A stretch of 64,000 bases of DNA from Acridotheres tristis (GCA_037013685.1 CM072886.1:5518001-5582000); one strand, 5' to 3'; numbered from the stretch's first letter, positions 25,401-39,356 are shown. Translations and numbers: made by a program. Notes: generated by a model from the sequence alone, not told the origin.

Positions 25401-27394
25401 AAAAAGGACAGCTCACACTCTTCAAAGAGACCTGAGAAAATAAATAGCAAAATTAAAATTCAAAAAAATAAGGAGAGAGGTCAGGGAAATAGGGAATAAG
25501 AAATATAAAGTGTAGCATAAAAAAAAAGGAAACAAAAATTTAAAAATAATTCCAACTTTATCAGTCTCTCAAACCAGCTGAAGAAGACCCTGAAAAAGAA
25601 TCCCAGCAACTTCTGCTTTACATTAGCTCAGTTTCTTTCAAGAAGTATGCACCCCATCAATAAAAAAATGTGGAAAGCAAGTTACCCTGAAGAGAGGGAC
25701 ACAAAGTGTAAGCAGCTCCAAAGCTCACATTGTTTTAGTCAAACCACCCAACCTCTACTCCACCCACTTGCTCTAAACACTCTCTCTACTGTAAATTTAA
25801 AGCTCTAGACAGCTACCTCTGCTGCAAGAATGACAGATGTCATCCTAACTAAACATGTAAACCTGTTAAATACTGTCTTAACAACTTGGTCAGATAACTA
25901 TTTTGCCTTGCTGCACAAAACTGATCTGTTTTCATTCACAGTTCTGCAGCAAGAAGTCTACAGGCTATAAAACCTGTAGCTACATAAATACTTAGAAAAC
26001 AACTACTGTCTTAGTGGACTATAATTCAACAAAAAATGACAGATGTTCCCTTATGGTATAAATTTTTGCAAGCCAAGTTTTAGCTAAAATTAAGATTTAA
26101 AAGGAAAATTTAGAAAAATAAATGATTTGTCAAATAAAAAATATAATCTTGAAACACAAAGAAGTGTCACAGTGACTATGACCATGAAATCTGATAGGCT
26201 CTCCTGGTCAGTTTTGTTCCATCTCTATGAGACTCTGCCCAACTTTGGCCTAGTAATAAACCAGACAGCTGTGGGAGACATCTCAATTTCTTATTAAATT
26301 CTGCCAAGATTTAGTTTGCACCCAGGAAACCCTTGTTACCCCCTCTACAACTTCTTGCTGTTTTTCTTTGCCACTCAAGTGCCAGCTAACATTGCTGAGA
26401 AAAAGGGGAAGTCTCTTGTACTCTCTCTTGCTGGCATCCCAGGCAGCTAGGAGGACAACAAGGAATTTCAAGTCCCCAGTGCAAAGAGAAGCAATAATCT
26501 TTCCTTGAAACAACTTCCTGAAACCTGAGTAAACAACAACATTGTGTAAAGATAAGCCAGGCACCATCACTATCAGGTGATGATACCAAGATACTGGGCT
26601 CACCCTCTAAGAGAAACATGGAGATATCTCATGGGAAGGACTGGATAACATGAACAAGTGGAAGAACAGAAATCAGGTTAATTTAATCAATTTAATTTAA
26701 TTATTTTAGCTTAGTCCTTAATCCCTCATTTATGCATTCAAAGACTATAATTTTGTCTAAAACTTGAGCACTCAACAGCTGGATAGAGACAAACTGAAGT
26801 GTACCTGTCTCAAAAGGTTAACTAGGAGCTGTCATGGTAATGTTGCTATGGATAAGCACAGATCAGAGCAGGTATCAGGAGGCCTCCAGAACAGATAAAA
26901 ATCTTTAATCCCATATTGATATATACATATATAAGCAGTGGAATCATGTGTACAGTTCTGGTCATCTGCTCAGGGAAGGTTAATTCAGCTGGCAACAGGT
27001 GCAGCACCAGGCTGTTTGGACGATGAGAGGAACAGAGTCTCTCTCGTGGGACGTGACTAAGGGAGCTTGGCTTGCTGAGCTCTGCAGTTGACAGCTGACA
27101 GAGTGTGTGATCCTTCCCCACAGTTACATATGGTGCATAAACATCAACAAGGGAGAAGAAATAAAGGACATTTTGTGGGTGCAATTAGAAAATGGAAAAT
27201 TTTTTGTGCATAAATTGAGGTTGGACATTAGGAAGGGGAAAAAAGAGCGACGTTCTGGAGGAAAGCTCTAATGAGAGCAATAAACATCACCACTGTGCAA
27301 ACTGATGGAGTTTATTGAGGGGAAGATATGATGGCACTGCCTAAAGGGTTTTCCCTACAGGAGACAGGAAATAAATGGCGAGTTAAAGAAGGCT

Positions 27395-27429
27395 CCTTCT
27401 TGCTTTATGCAACCCCTAAAGCAAGAAGG
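27395..27429. repeat. Perfect 13-bp inverted repeat, 9-base loop
   Basis: CCTTCTTGCTTTA at 27395-27407, loop TGCAACCCC, and the exact reverse complement TAAAGCAAGAAGG at 27417-27429. This is the longest perfect small hairpin I noticed. The stem is too short for a typical microRNA precursor. Confidence 0.88.
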
Positions 27430-29334
27430 GAAATAAACAGTTATTATTTCTAGCATTTTTTTTCTCTAGACTCAAAAAATTCTCATCCTCCTGTTGAGAC
27501 CCAATAACTGACTGATCCCCAGAAGAAAAATAGCTCTAATGTTTAATGACTGAAAGATGAGGAAGGACTACAGACATGGGAAAGGAGTCATTCTAGGTAT
27601 AATGTGAGGATCAACATAAAAATATATGATGATTCAGAAAGGTTAATTCTGAACTGTTTCCCAAATCTAGAAAGAGTCTGGTACACAACCTGTGGCTACA
27701 TGTCAGAATGTCACCTTTTCCATATTCAGTGTGATAACCATCTTCTTTGGCTACACCTGCATCAAAACATACCAGACATGTCATAAGAAATCCTTGCTCT
27801 CTGATGCCTTGGTTCCGGTCCTTCTCAAAGGCCACAGATCAGATGTGCCCCAAGGATTATATGCAAAAAATACACATGGAAATATAGGTGTGTGCAGGCA
27901 CACCCACATACACATACACATAACATGGGATACTGATCATAAAAATGTGCCATCTGCTTATTTAAGAGTTTCAAATGCCCCAAGTTTTGATGAAGAGCTG
28001 TATAATGACTCCAAAAGGGAATCAAGAGTATCCTACCTCTGTAAACTAACCAACAAGCAGAAATTATCTTTGTAACCTACTGAGCAGCCTGGGAAAACAA
28101 GCAAGCAAGCACGGTTTCTGTGAATCTGAAAGAAATTTCGTTGTAACAGATTTGAAAGAGAAGCACAGAAAGAGGAAGGAAGAGCCTCAAAAGTGAAATT
28201 ACAAGTAAACAAGGACAGAGAAAGAAAAGAAAAAAAACAACGTCCTGAAAATGGATGGGAAAGGCCACCTAGAAATACACAGCATTGGTATTTCTAGCAT
28301 TTGACCAGCCACCACCACAATCTCAACTTTCACCTGTCTCAGCCACCTGGATGATTTATTTTATCACAATTAGAAAAACAGACTCTCATTGGGGGAGTTC
28401 TGAACCGATTTGTCACTGTCCTTGCAGGTTCCAACCACAGTTCCCACGGTGAGGAAGCAGCACAGGCTCTTCCTCAGCTCTCCCCAGGGCTTAGGGAACA
28501 GAGGCTCTCCAGAGGCTTCAGCTGCTGGAACTTTGGGACTCTGGTGACCTGCCTTTTAAAATAGTGGGAGTAACTTCCGTTGCTGCCCCAGCAGTGCTTT
28601 TAGGAGCCCAGAGCATGCCAAAACACTGCTTGCCCTTGCATATAACTCGAGTAACAAAAGTGCAGCTGCATTCAGTTTAAGGCAGGGCAATGCTTTCCCA
28701 CCCCTTATTTAACACTGGCTTATTTCCATCAGCCATAACAACAGTGAAGGGATGTTTTATGGGGAGCCATAGGCTCACAGTGCTCTTTGATTTTGCTTCA
28801 AGTGAGTCAAATTGGCTTCGTCCACAAATGAAGGCAGTAAATGTATTGACAAAGGAGTCTGGCAACACACCTCATCACAGGTAAACTCCTGAGGCCAAAG
28901 GGAGCCACATTATAGATGATTTTATACAGGGAAAGCTCCCCACAGAGTCAGTGCAGAATCAGGAGCAGAGTGGGCCAAGACATCTGCAGTGCTGAATTAC
29001 CTACAGTGGTCTGGCTTTAAGCACAGTGGGTTTTTAGCTTACATATAAGACTAGGGAGCCATTGAGCTCTACTTTCCAGCATTCTATAGTCTTGGGCAAA
29101 TTACTTCTTAAATTTTTGCTTTCCAAGCTTCACATCAGAAATAATGATACTTCCAAGGCAATTTTCTGCCCTACTCCCAGGCCAAAATTAAATCAACCAT
29201 TTCTCCTAAACATTTAGAAATTTGCAGAAGGAAGGACATGGAGGGGAGCAGTGCATTAGGGTTATTATGTTGGCTCTTCCCCAGGCTTTGTTTCTAGTAG
29301 TGTTTTAAAAGTAATGCTTGGATCAAATACCTAT

Positions 29335-29922
29335 TCAATAAAAAACCTGGATATCCTCCAAGAGTCCACTTCTTTGAGAACAAATAAAGCAGGTCTCCTG
29401 GTGTTTAAGGTGTAAGTGAAACCTTGAATGCACAGGAGGTTGATATGGCACACTTGTCAGATAAGAGCTGCAAAATGACAAACTGAATACCATATGGATA
29501 ACAAGATGAGACTGGGGGAAATCAGGATCTTGCATGTATACAAGAATTGACAGTTCAATGACTGGCGATACTTTACATTCCTGATCCAGATTAGTTTGGA
29601 CACTGATGTTACTGGGTTCATCAGGAACAAATCCAGGGCCAGTGCAGGCAGGCAAAGTGCTAAAGAGGAAATTGAGTTTACATGGAATGAACTGAACAAA
29701 TGAACAAGAAAAAATGTTTTTCTCCTGACACAGAGAAGTAAACTTCTTGTGTTCATTCAGGATCTCACAACAGCTTCCTTCAGAAAATGAATTTTTACTG
29801 TAAAACCTGTTCCACACTTGGGATTTTCTGGCAAAGTCCTCCCTGTCATGTAGTCCAGGTGAAGTAACTTCCTTGAATTCCAGCATAAATGTTCCTAGCA
29901 CTGCTAAACACCAGCAAAGCAC
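29335..29922 (-). other. 195-codon open frame, probably not a gene
   Basis: A minus-strand open frame starting MLCWCLAVLGTFMLEF and ending DIQVFY. The start is hydrophobic but there is no domain I recognise, codon use is unremarkable, and no convincing splice sites frame a sub-part. A second 99-codon frame overlaps it in another register. Chance is the most likely explanation. It is listed because it is longer than most frames outside the GC-rich island. Confidence 0.1.
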
Positions 29923-32396
29923 TCAGTGATTGCTGCCCCAGATAGTTATGATAGCTATCTATACGTCAGTCATGTATGAAAACACATAACTCCTAAAGCA
30001 CTTCAGGGCTTTTCATATGCAAAAGTTTGTATTAGCTCCAGTTTACTGCACACAGCCAAGGCTGTTCCCAGCCAAGTAATGAACCACTCAAAGGTCAGTG
30101 GAGTGAGACCTTGGTTTGGGCTGCATACTCCCTCAAGATGAAGAACGAAGCCATCAGGGTGTCAGGGTCAAGACTGCCATGTTTCACACTTCAGGGATAT
30201 CCTCTTCCTCCTCAGCCCTGACACGTGGAAGGAGAAGCACAGCTGGATCCAAGATAAAGCAAGCTTGTGGTTAGGAGGTTATACTGTTGCTCAGTCTGGC
30301 TAAACTTGGCTTTAACCATCAAATCCAGTGTGTGGTTTTGGACTAGTGAGGAAATGATATGTTCATGACCCGATTCAGAAGCTAAAGCTTTGGACAAAGT
30401 TTTAGATGAATCTGTTAATGAATTACCAGCAGCAGCTGAGCTTATGTTTGACTGAATTTCTATGGTCAGCTTAATGAATACATGTACTTGGAAAAGACTT
30501 AGCTGAGATAAACATTTGTGCTCACTCTGCTTTGAAGTTATACATAAAATACAGAAATATGTTGCACCAGTCGCAGTTGCTTTATATGCAATTTTCCAAC
30601 AATAAAAAGAGCAAGAAAATGTTAAGGCTATGGCCAGAACATACAATTAAATTTCCTTCCCAAAGCTATAAACTTCCTGTGAAGCCCAACCAATGTGCCA
30701 GACCAAGAACTCCAGCTCCAGCCATCAGAGGAAAGTTCTGTCCCTCCGCTGGTGTCACAGATGTTTTTCTGAGCAGTTCTGTAAAGTGACACACCATCAG
30801 ACTCAGACAGCCGTGCTGAAAGGCCTGAGAAACAGAATATCTTAGAAAGGAAAATAGGAAGTTTTAAAGCCCATTTTAAATTAATTACCAGATGGAAATA
30901 AACCTTTCTTGGAACTTCTGGAAGCTTCTCGGAAAAGTCAACCTTTCCCTCAAACTGGCCTTGTGTACAAATTAGGACAGATAAAAGAAGGGTTTTTTTC
31001 TATTAATGAAATCATGATAAATTCTGAGACTATGCTTAGAAAAGAAAACAACATTAACTAAATCATCATGATCATTCCAACAACAAAAACATCTAGGCAA
31101 GTATATGTACTACAGATAAAACCCCCTCACATATTATGCAAACATGCATAAAACAGTTTGAATTTACAAATTCTCAGTCTGAGCACAAAGGCATACTTTA
31201 TTTAAATGGCTGTTATAAATCCATATAAAGTACAGGACTTAGGTTGATAACTGCCTCTTCATCTCATATAGTTGCCAAGCCTCTATATAAACAAAATATG
31301 GTCTGTCAGATTTCTGTTTGGCCTTTTTGTATTTTGTCTCTACAATGGGGATGTGAAAGAGAAAGGCTAAACGTATTTATTCTGGTCTGGGCATCTGGCC
31401 AAAACGAAAAGAGATATTTTAGGTTTCCTGGCTCACAGTGAGTTCAACCTCTTACCTGCCTCCCCGTTTTACACCACAGCTACAGAATTACAGCTGTAAC
31501 ACAATCAGAATAGCAGAGAGGGTGCATCATAGCATTAGCCATAAATATTACCACTGTACCCTGGTTTCACTCCCCCATTTCCATCACGGCTCACTTTGCA
31601 GAATTCTCTCACGTGTGGTAAGACTTGTGGTAAAGAGAGCTGTAAAATTTCTCTCTGCAAGGAGAGAAAGCTCTCAGCAGAACTAGAAGAAACCTGGTTG
31701 TTTGTCAAATGGAATTATTGCAAAATTGAAACAAAAAGTACTGATATTTTGGTATCCATTCATGAGATATTTCTGGTACACCATATTTTGCTCATTTATA
31801 CTTTACACACTCATAAGCTTTAGGCGATTCTTTCTCCCATCCCTCTAAGTTGCACAGAGCCATAATGAAATCCTAACACTTCCATCCCATGCAGAAAGTG
31901 TCTCCAGTTCCAACTCCACTGTCCATAGCAGCACCAGTGACAGGGAGAATGTTCCTGCTAAGGCAAGTAACACCAGAATGGCACTCAGCATATCTAACGG
32001 TGAGCAGCCCAAAAACTGGAAATCTTCCTCCAGTGGGTTCAGCTGCTCCATGCTCTGTGCTGAACAGGTTACCTAAGCCATAGAAAATAATTTTTAAATC
32101 CCCTAAAATGCTAATTGTGGGTATCCTCCATGGAACAGCAGGAACCTAGTGGCACACATTAGTGTTAAGTACCCCACCTTTGAGCAAAGTCATCAAAATT
32201 ATGAAAAAGCAGATATTCACCCCTAAAGTTTGCCCACGTCTCAGGAATGTAAACAAATCTAAAAATCCTTTCCATAAAGACTCAATAGGTAATTCTGTGA
32301 GCCTGATTTTTGTTCTTCATATTTTGTGGTAGGTTTTGGAAACTCTAGAGATAGCACTAGTGCTTTTGGCTTGAGGAATACTGCTCAGGGAGTATT

Positions 32397-32580
32397 CACA
32401 GAATCACAGAACAGGTCAGGTTGGAAGGTACCACAGAGGGACATCTGGTCCAACCCCCGTGCTCCAGCAGGGTCATTCCAGAGCACATGGCACAGAATTA
32501 TGTCCAGACAGTTCTGGAACATCTCCAGCAATGGACACTCCACACCCTCTCTGGACAATCTGTCTCAATGTGCTGTCACC
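32397..32580 (-). mobile_element. CR1 LINE 3' fragment
   Basis: The plus strand reads CACAGAATCACAGAACAGG, TTGGAAGGTACCACAG, a CTGGTCCAACCCCCGTGCTC block and a GAACATCTCCAGCAATGGAC block: a reverse-complemented CR1 3' end of about 180 bp, 5' truncated as is normal for CR1. A 92-codon forward frame crossing it is accidental. Confidence 0.9.
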
Positions 32581-34962
32581 TGCATAACAAAGAAGTTTAA
32601 ATAAACAATATTACTTCTGTTACAGCTACAGGTTACAGTGGCGTTTGGAAACCACAGGATTACAAAAATAGGAGCACATAATAAAGGGAAATCTGATGTG
32701 AAAACTGGAAGAATGGGAAGAAGGCAGAGAAATTGAGATCTTTTGGCAACATGCTCAAAAATCAGTCTTCGTCAGCAGAGATGTTCAGGAGATTACTGTG
32801 AAATGAAGTTCCCAGCCCCATGCCAGGAAGTCAGATTTCCACACTACAATGGTAAATATTTTCAATGGTAATTGCAGGGAGGCCAATCCTGCCTGTCAAA
32901 GTAGAAGTGCCACAGTGGACTGTTGTGATGGATTTCATAGGATGAATTCAGTTTTCACTCTACCCATGACCAGTCTTAACAGCTGCCTTTGTGATAACTT
33001 TCACAGCACTGAATTTTCATATTTTTAACTAAAAAGGGATCAATCTAACTGCTTGGACAAAACCATGCTATCTTTCTGCATTGTCACTTTTCTGCAATGC
33101 TATCAGCAATCATATTTCTACTGTTAAATAGTTTTCCATCTCCCTCTTTCCATTTAAATCACATTTTGGCATAATTAGAGTGCTTTTCAATCAGTCCTGG
33201 TAAGAACAAGTATCTGTCTTGGAAAAAAAGCAATTGCATTGGCATGATCAAGTTACTAATGACAGATCCATTATATAATCAACAAATTGGTGTTTCTGCT
33301 GGCTATTCCCTTTCCTCCTGCCTCCATTATAGTTCTTGGCTCAGTCAGATATTTGCAATTCATTTAGTAAATGGACAAAGTAAGCATTTGGATTTTTACC
33401 AGTTGTGTTATATTGTGTTGATTAGTAATTGCAGCTGTTGCATCTCACTGCAGAAATACATGCTTTTCATCATAGGTAGGATGATCTTTCAGGCACAGGT
33501 GAATATGCAAGTGCCCTGTGAATCTCTTGTGTTATCTGCTTCCTTGATGTAAAAAACCTTTCCATCTCCAGGTGATGAGGAAGCCCAGCAAGAGCTGGTA
33601 GCATACCTTTGTACAAAAATTTCCACTGTGTAGTGAAACATAAATCTACTAATTTTACGTTATTAATTTCACTAAATGTACTAACTTCATTTTCAGTTGC
33701 TCTTAATTCCATATAGCTCCCATTCTACAGGGTAAATGTGCCATTTTCAGGCTCATCCTACCAAATGGTCATCTCTTCATCACTGTCTTTTCTTGTGTTT
33801 CTGCGTTTAAAGAAATTACGTTCTAGATATTTCTGCATGACAGTTCTTGAGAGGAAATTCTATTTTGTCATTATGAATAACTCCCCCTCCCCCCATCCAA
33901 ATATGTAATTTTATTTTACTTATTTTATACAGTTGATCTGGAAATCACTCCACCCTGCTTTGGATTAGAGTGCACAGTATGGAAGAGAGTTACTTAGATA
34001 TTTAACTCCAATTCCTCAGGATATATTTTGAAATGCCACTGCCATCTTACATTAATAATCAAGTAATTCAAATTTTGCATTTCCAATATTTAGGCAATAT
34101 CAAATAACCAGAACCAAAAAGTAAGAGTTAATTTCAACCTAACTCAGCAGCAAAAAGCATCTACCTGTTACAATTTAAGATTGCTGAAGTCCACAACCCC
34201 AAATAACCAAAAAAGTCTCTAGAGGTAAATAAATAAAAAAAGAAACATTCTAAAATTATCTGGCAGGGGCAGACTAAAGCAGAGGATTCCTGTCATGGGA
34301 GTTCTCCAGTGCTACATTTACATTCCCAATAAGCAAGTCCAGGCATATTTGTTTTTACACAGTCGTTTCCACACCAAGACACATTTCCATTCCCCCCTCC
34401 CTTCTTCTGCTTTTGTGTTCCATCGTCCACATCAACAATTAGTGGAAATGCCTGGCTGTGCCTGTTCACATTGTTCCCAGACTTTTCTCTCCCCTAGTGA
34501 GCTCTGAAGACCATGCATTATTTGACATGACATGGCTTGGAGGCCTTCTACAGCAATGGCTCTTTGCAGGGAAGCAGACAGTGGCAAGGAAGAAGTTAAT
34601 CTTGGTTACATGTGGGACAGTAGGACGCAAGTCACTATGTGTTAATCCCTTAGCACAATAGCCCAGGTGACTGAACTTTAAATTACTTAAGTCTTGTAAA
34701 CTAAAAATCACCAGAAATCAAAACAGCCTTTGAGGCCAAGCTCATTGCTCTGTTTGTTTTGTGACATGAAAACACAGGATATTCATAACATGGGGTTTTC
34801 CCCTGAAATAATTAAACATCTATTGTATTTTCCATCACAGCTCATTTCTCTGCAACATGAGCAATTTGCCAGCTTGTCTATACACACTGAATGTATTCAG
34901 TTTAGAGCAAACAGCTGCACACAAGGCAGCTTCCCTCCACACACACACAGGCTCTGCTCATA
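32581..34962. other. Noncoding DNA between two CR1 copies
   Basis: AT-rich, with no supported exon or other named feature. A short (CA)n run lies at about 34939-34950, just before the next CR1 copy. Confidence 0.5.
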
Positions 34963-35732
34963 ACACAATCACAAAATATGCTGAGTTGGAAGAGACCCAC
35001 AAGCATCATCAAGTCAAACTCCTGGCCCTGTACAGGACATCCCCAAAAGCCACACCATGTGACCAAGAACATTGTCCAGACACTTCCTGAGCTCTGTCAG
35101 GTTTAGTGCTGTGACCACTGCCCTGGAGAACCTGTTCAGTCCCCAGCCACCCTCTGGGTAAAACACCTTTTTCTAACATCCAACCTAAACCTCCTCTGAC
35201 ATAACTTTGGTCCATTCTCTCAGATCTTGTCACTGCTCACCAGAGAGCAGAGATCAGTGTCTGCTCCCTCTTCCTCTCACAAGGAAATTTTAACTTCAAT
35301 GAGGTCTCCCCTCAGTCTCCTCCAGGCTGAACAGACCAAGAGATCTCAGCCACTCCTCACACATCTTCTTCTCAAAACCTCTGCATCATCTTCATTGCTG
35401 TCCTTTGGATGGTCTCTAATGGTTTCATGTCTTTCTTGTCATGTGGCTCCTAAAATTGCCCCCAGCACTCAAGGTGAGGCTGCCCAGCCCAGAGCAGAGT
35501 GGGACAATCCCTCCCTGCCCAGCTGGCAATGCTGGGCCTGATGCCTCCCATGGCTCTGTTGGCCCTCCTGGCTGCCAGGACACTGCTGATCATATTCAAC
35601 TTTCTCTCTGCCAGCACCCCAGACCCCTTTGTGTGGCACTGTTTTCCAGCCTCTCATTCCCTACGTCCAGGGCTGCCCCATCCCAGGTGCAGAATCCGAC
35701 ACCTTCTTGTTGAACTTCATGTGGTCGGTAAG
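34963..35732 (-). mobile_element. CR1 LINE 3' part, longest copy in window
   Basis: About 770 bp of reverse-complemented CR1. The order from the left is: a short tail, GAGTTGGAAGAGACCCACAA, CCAACCTAAACCTCCTCTGA, TGAGGTCTCCCCTCAGTCTC, AGGCTGAACAGACCAAG, GAGGCTGCCCAGCCCAGAGC, GGCCCTCCTGGCTGCCAGGA, and ATCCCAGGTGCAGAATCCGA ending near AACTTCATGTGGTC. These are the standard landmarks moving from the 3' tail into the region behind the reverse-transcriptase end. The element is 5' truncated and carries no intact coding sequence. The open frames at 35009-35804 are by-products of it. Confidence 0.95.
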
Positions 35733-38700
35733 GACTTGTGTCCTTACCTGTCTTTTAAATTAACCTGGTCAGGTTCGCAAAACATTAAAGACCATAAAAC
35801 ATAAATAAAGGAACCTATTGCCCTCTGAAAATGAACTTTCAGAAATAGATAGAGTGCATTAGTCAATATCTTCTCTCACTTTGTTGCTGAAATTGAGAAA
35901 TTCAGTTTGACCATTCCTCCAAGAGAAGGTGATCAGTCCCCAGACATGTCCCCAGATTTCAGCCTGTGAGTCCCAACTCTCATCCATTAAAGTGCATATA
36001 CTGATCAATGCCATTGATCTTACAGTCTTTGCTTTTACATGTGTACCTCTCCCTTGGCTACTTCAACCCAAATCCTTCTGCTTCATAAACACACTGACAA
36101 AAAGGTTTATGCAGATTATGGCAGTGAAATAGATTTTTAAAATTTTTAAACACTCGTATTTGAAAGTAAATTTGAAATAACAACCCACAGAGTCTAAACA
36201 CATTAAACGCCTACAGCAGTTCACAAAACTTTTGAAGTTTACCCAGGTAAAAAGTATATAAACTCACAATTTTAAATTTTCCCAGCCTTTTCTTAAGTTA
36301 CCTTGAAAAGAAATTTCTTTCTGAAGTTTTTATCACATGCAATACTTGGTCCCTCTCAGTTAAATGCAAGACAAATATGATGGGTTGACAAACATACACA
36401 ACAGACAACAGACTTTATTATTTGTCACAACAGATTGCAACGCACCAAGTATCAATATTAGTTTCAGTCTTTATCATCAAGAGAGCAGCTGCTATTTAGC
36501 TCTTCCCAAATTACTTCCTAGTATTACTTTCAATCTCTGTTCCATTGAAATAAAAACCAATTTCTGATTTGTTTGGGGGTTTTTTGGGGTTTTTTTTGTT
36601 GCTGTTGTTGTAGTTGAAGTTGCTGTAGTATTTTTTGTTTGTTTGTTTGTTTGTTTTTTCCATTTTAGCTATCACGCACAAGGGAATGTTACTGGAAGTG
36701 GAAAAGTAGGAAACTGGCTTGTTTATAATGCATGTATAAATAGCAAAGGGAAAAGAACGGCATCTTGAAAGTTTGAAATATGTAAAGCTTAATTTTCAAA
36801 TGTAATTAAAGATATACTGATGCAAATGGACTGGCAGGATCTTCAAATACTGTAAAAGAACCTAAGATGCCTAAATTGCTTTGAAAATCCCAGCTCTTTG
36901 AGCTACTAGACTTCTTAGCACCTATTTTCTTTTCTTAAGGCTTAATCTTGTGAATGGCATTCAAGTAAACTTGAGTCATCTGTTTGCAGATTTTTGGATC
37001 TGAGACTACAGACAGATGGGCATCAAAAGCAAGTGAGTTACCAAGGCTTACCAAGTTACCACTCATTTTAGCTGACAATGAAAATAAAACATATTGGCTA
37101 AGTAGGAAGGCATTGTCAGGCAACATGCTCTGTTCAGCATTGCAGGAGGATGGGAGGATGCACACAATGTGTTGGGAAATCCAGCTGGGGAACAGCAGCT
37201 TCCCTTGCCTTGGTAAATGGTTGAGGTCCACTAGGACAACTGAGGAATACTGAGTGAAGAACATTTTGCCTAAGCAATGGAGATGATTCCCGTGCACAGT
37301 TAAGTAGGACACTTACTGACTCCAGTGTTTTACAGCTGAAAATCAGAAGAGTTCCATGAAGAGCAACATTTACATGCCAATTGGTGACATGTCCACAGAT
37401 CTGCAGCAGTGAAAAGAGTCAGAACTCTTAGTACAATAAAGAAAAAAAGGAATTCAAGTAATTGCACTTTTTGAATTACTGGATTTACTTTATAAAGAAA
37501 AATGCTGGCATGTAGTGTCCTGCCTCTGCACAGCTTAAAGCATATAGAGTCATTCTAAAACACATAAAAAATATAAGGAAAATGCATAATTAATCACCAC
37601 CCAACCAAAAGAAGTCTCTTAAATTAGTATTTACCTTGAATATCAACTCACTAAATAAAGAGCAAAGGAACAGCTCAATAACATCTTCTACCTCCCATTC
37701 TTTTCAGGCTATAGGTTCTATGTTTATGAATAGGGTCAACTTTTCAAATGGCAGAATTTCCCCATTTTCACATAAAAATGTAGAGTTGATCTAGGATTAG
37801 TGGAAGGAGTATCAAAGAATGGTGTTGAGACCATGCTGGTATTCTCCTTCCTGCTCTAGCTGGTAGCAGCACTAGAGAATGCCCAGCTCCAGCAACTGGA
37901 AGGACAAGTCAGTGGAACTCAGGAAAGGAGGCAGAATGCCTGCAAACTCTTTGGAGACTACTGTAGATTGAACATAGCTGGTAAAGAGCTGTCTCAGATA
38001 CACCCAAAGTCCATTTTCTTAACAATGTAGATGACTACACATGAAATAAAAGTAGATGCCTTGTTTCAAGAATTCTACAACTGATGTATCACCAGCCACA
38101 CAGAAAATAAAAGACTAACATTCCACAGCTTTCAACAACCACATGAACCACATGGAGGATGTGATAATTAGGCACACTCATTGGTACCACTTTTGATGCT
38201 GGAAATTAAAATAGTCTCCTCTAATTTATCTAATATCCTCAATCCTCGGTCTTCCTGGTCAGGCTGCCAAGAGTCCTAATAGTGTTATTTTAAGACATGG
38301 CATGACTGTCTGCAGACATTAGACTGGAATCCTTTCACTTCACACATATTTTCAAAAAGCAAAAGAAAAAAATACTTCCCATGACTGCAGCCTTGGGTTA
38401 ATGTTATACATGGATTTGACTTAGGTTGAGCTTGTACACGGATCCTTATGGAACAAATACCACAGGAAGAAAGTTTGGCTTATGGTTAAGGTGAGAGAAC
38501 TGGGTCTAAAAACTTCAGGAGTCCAACTGTCACATTCCTATACGACATGGGAAAAGTTGCTTAAAGTCCAGCCATCTCCTTGAATATCAGGACTGCAGGG
38601 ATGAAGTTGTTTCTTTGCACCTCCCCCAGCCAATACAATCTGTCAAGGCTTTAAATTCTTCAGAGAGTTTGTCTTTACTAACATGTACAGACTTCTAAGA

Positions 38701-39356
38701 GCATTCAGTCGTGGATAGAAAGATCCCACAGGCTGTTTTGGTGTTTCAGTGTGGCACAATGACACTTTAAAAGTTCATTCTTTGTGCACCTCAAGCCTCT
38801 GCCATTCATCAATGCACAGCTTACACCTCCTCTGCCCTCAGGCCATACAACAGATAGAGACTCAGATTGCTGAGGATTTAGTGCTCTTGTCCCTGAAATG
38901 TCTTTCCTCACGGTTCTTGGTTTAGATCACACTTCCAACACATGATTAATACTCAGTAACAGCAAATCCCCCTCTAATGAATTTATGCAAAAGGAATGAC
39001 AAGACATGATGAAAACCACATTCCAGAAGATGCAATAATCTGAGAAGCTGGCAAACTCATGGTAAGCATGGTAAGACTGACTAAGCACCTTTTTTACCTC
39101 TTACTTACTCTTCCTTCCTTTCTCAAGCCTTGAGACTATTGTGCCTCCAGTTTTGATACCCATCTCAGAGAATCCTTTTCCCAGAAGTCTCTACACTCCT
39201 TCCAGCCAAATTCAATTTCACTCCTCAGTGAACCGCTTTTGGAACAAGATCCAACCAACTGTGGAGTTCAATTCCATGTGCCTGTGTAGTGGCTGAACAA
39301 TAGTCTGTCTCCAGGAACTTTCACTTGCTCTAATGTGTTCCGTCAGAGCAGTGAAA
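35733..39356. other. Noncoding DNA, no gene seen
   Basis: AT-rich stretch containing the T/G-rich tract at 36568-36660. Overlapping frames of 89 and 125 codons at 36935-37312 lie on opposite strands and show no recognisable protein features. Confidence 0.5.
36568..36660. repeat. T/G-rich tract with (GTTT)n end
   Basis: Starts with GGGGGTTTTTTGGGG, passes through GTTGCTGTTGTTG phrases and ends in five GTTT units near 36637-36655. The composition resembles the tract at 22395-22473. Confidence 0.8.

Larger units (their letters stand above)
18016..32396. other. Long noncoding stretch, probably intron
   Basis: About 14.4 kb without a supported exon. Notable contents are hairpin 22237-22262, T/G-rich tract 22395-22473, hairpin 27395-27429, and two longer minus-strand open frames at 29335-29922 (195 codons) and 30212-30646 (144 codons). 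Neither frame shows a recognisable domain. Near 27216-27245 there is a short CR1-like phrase (GAGGTTGGACATTAGGAAGG) too small to call. Confidence 0.5.

Noticed and set aside
27216..27245. Possible sense-strand CR1 piece (GAGGTTGGACATTAGGAAGG).
   Set aside because: Only about 25-30 bp resemble CR1 and the following sequence does not continue the match.
35009..35804. Forward and reverse frames of 62-104 codons.
   Set aside because: They lie wholly or largely inside the CR1 copy, in its noncoding 3' part and mainly in antisense orientation.
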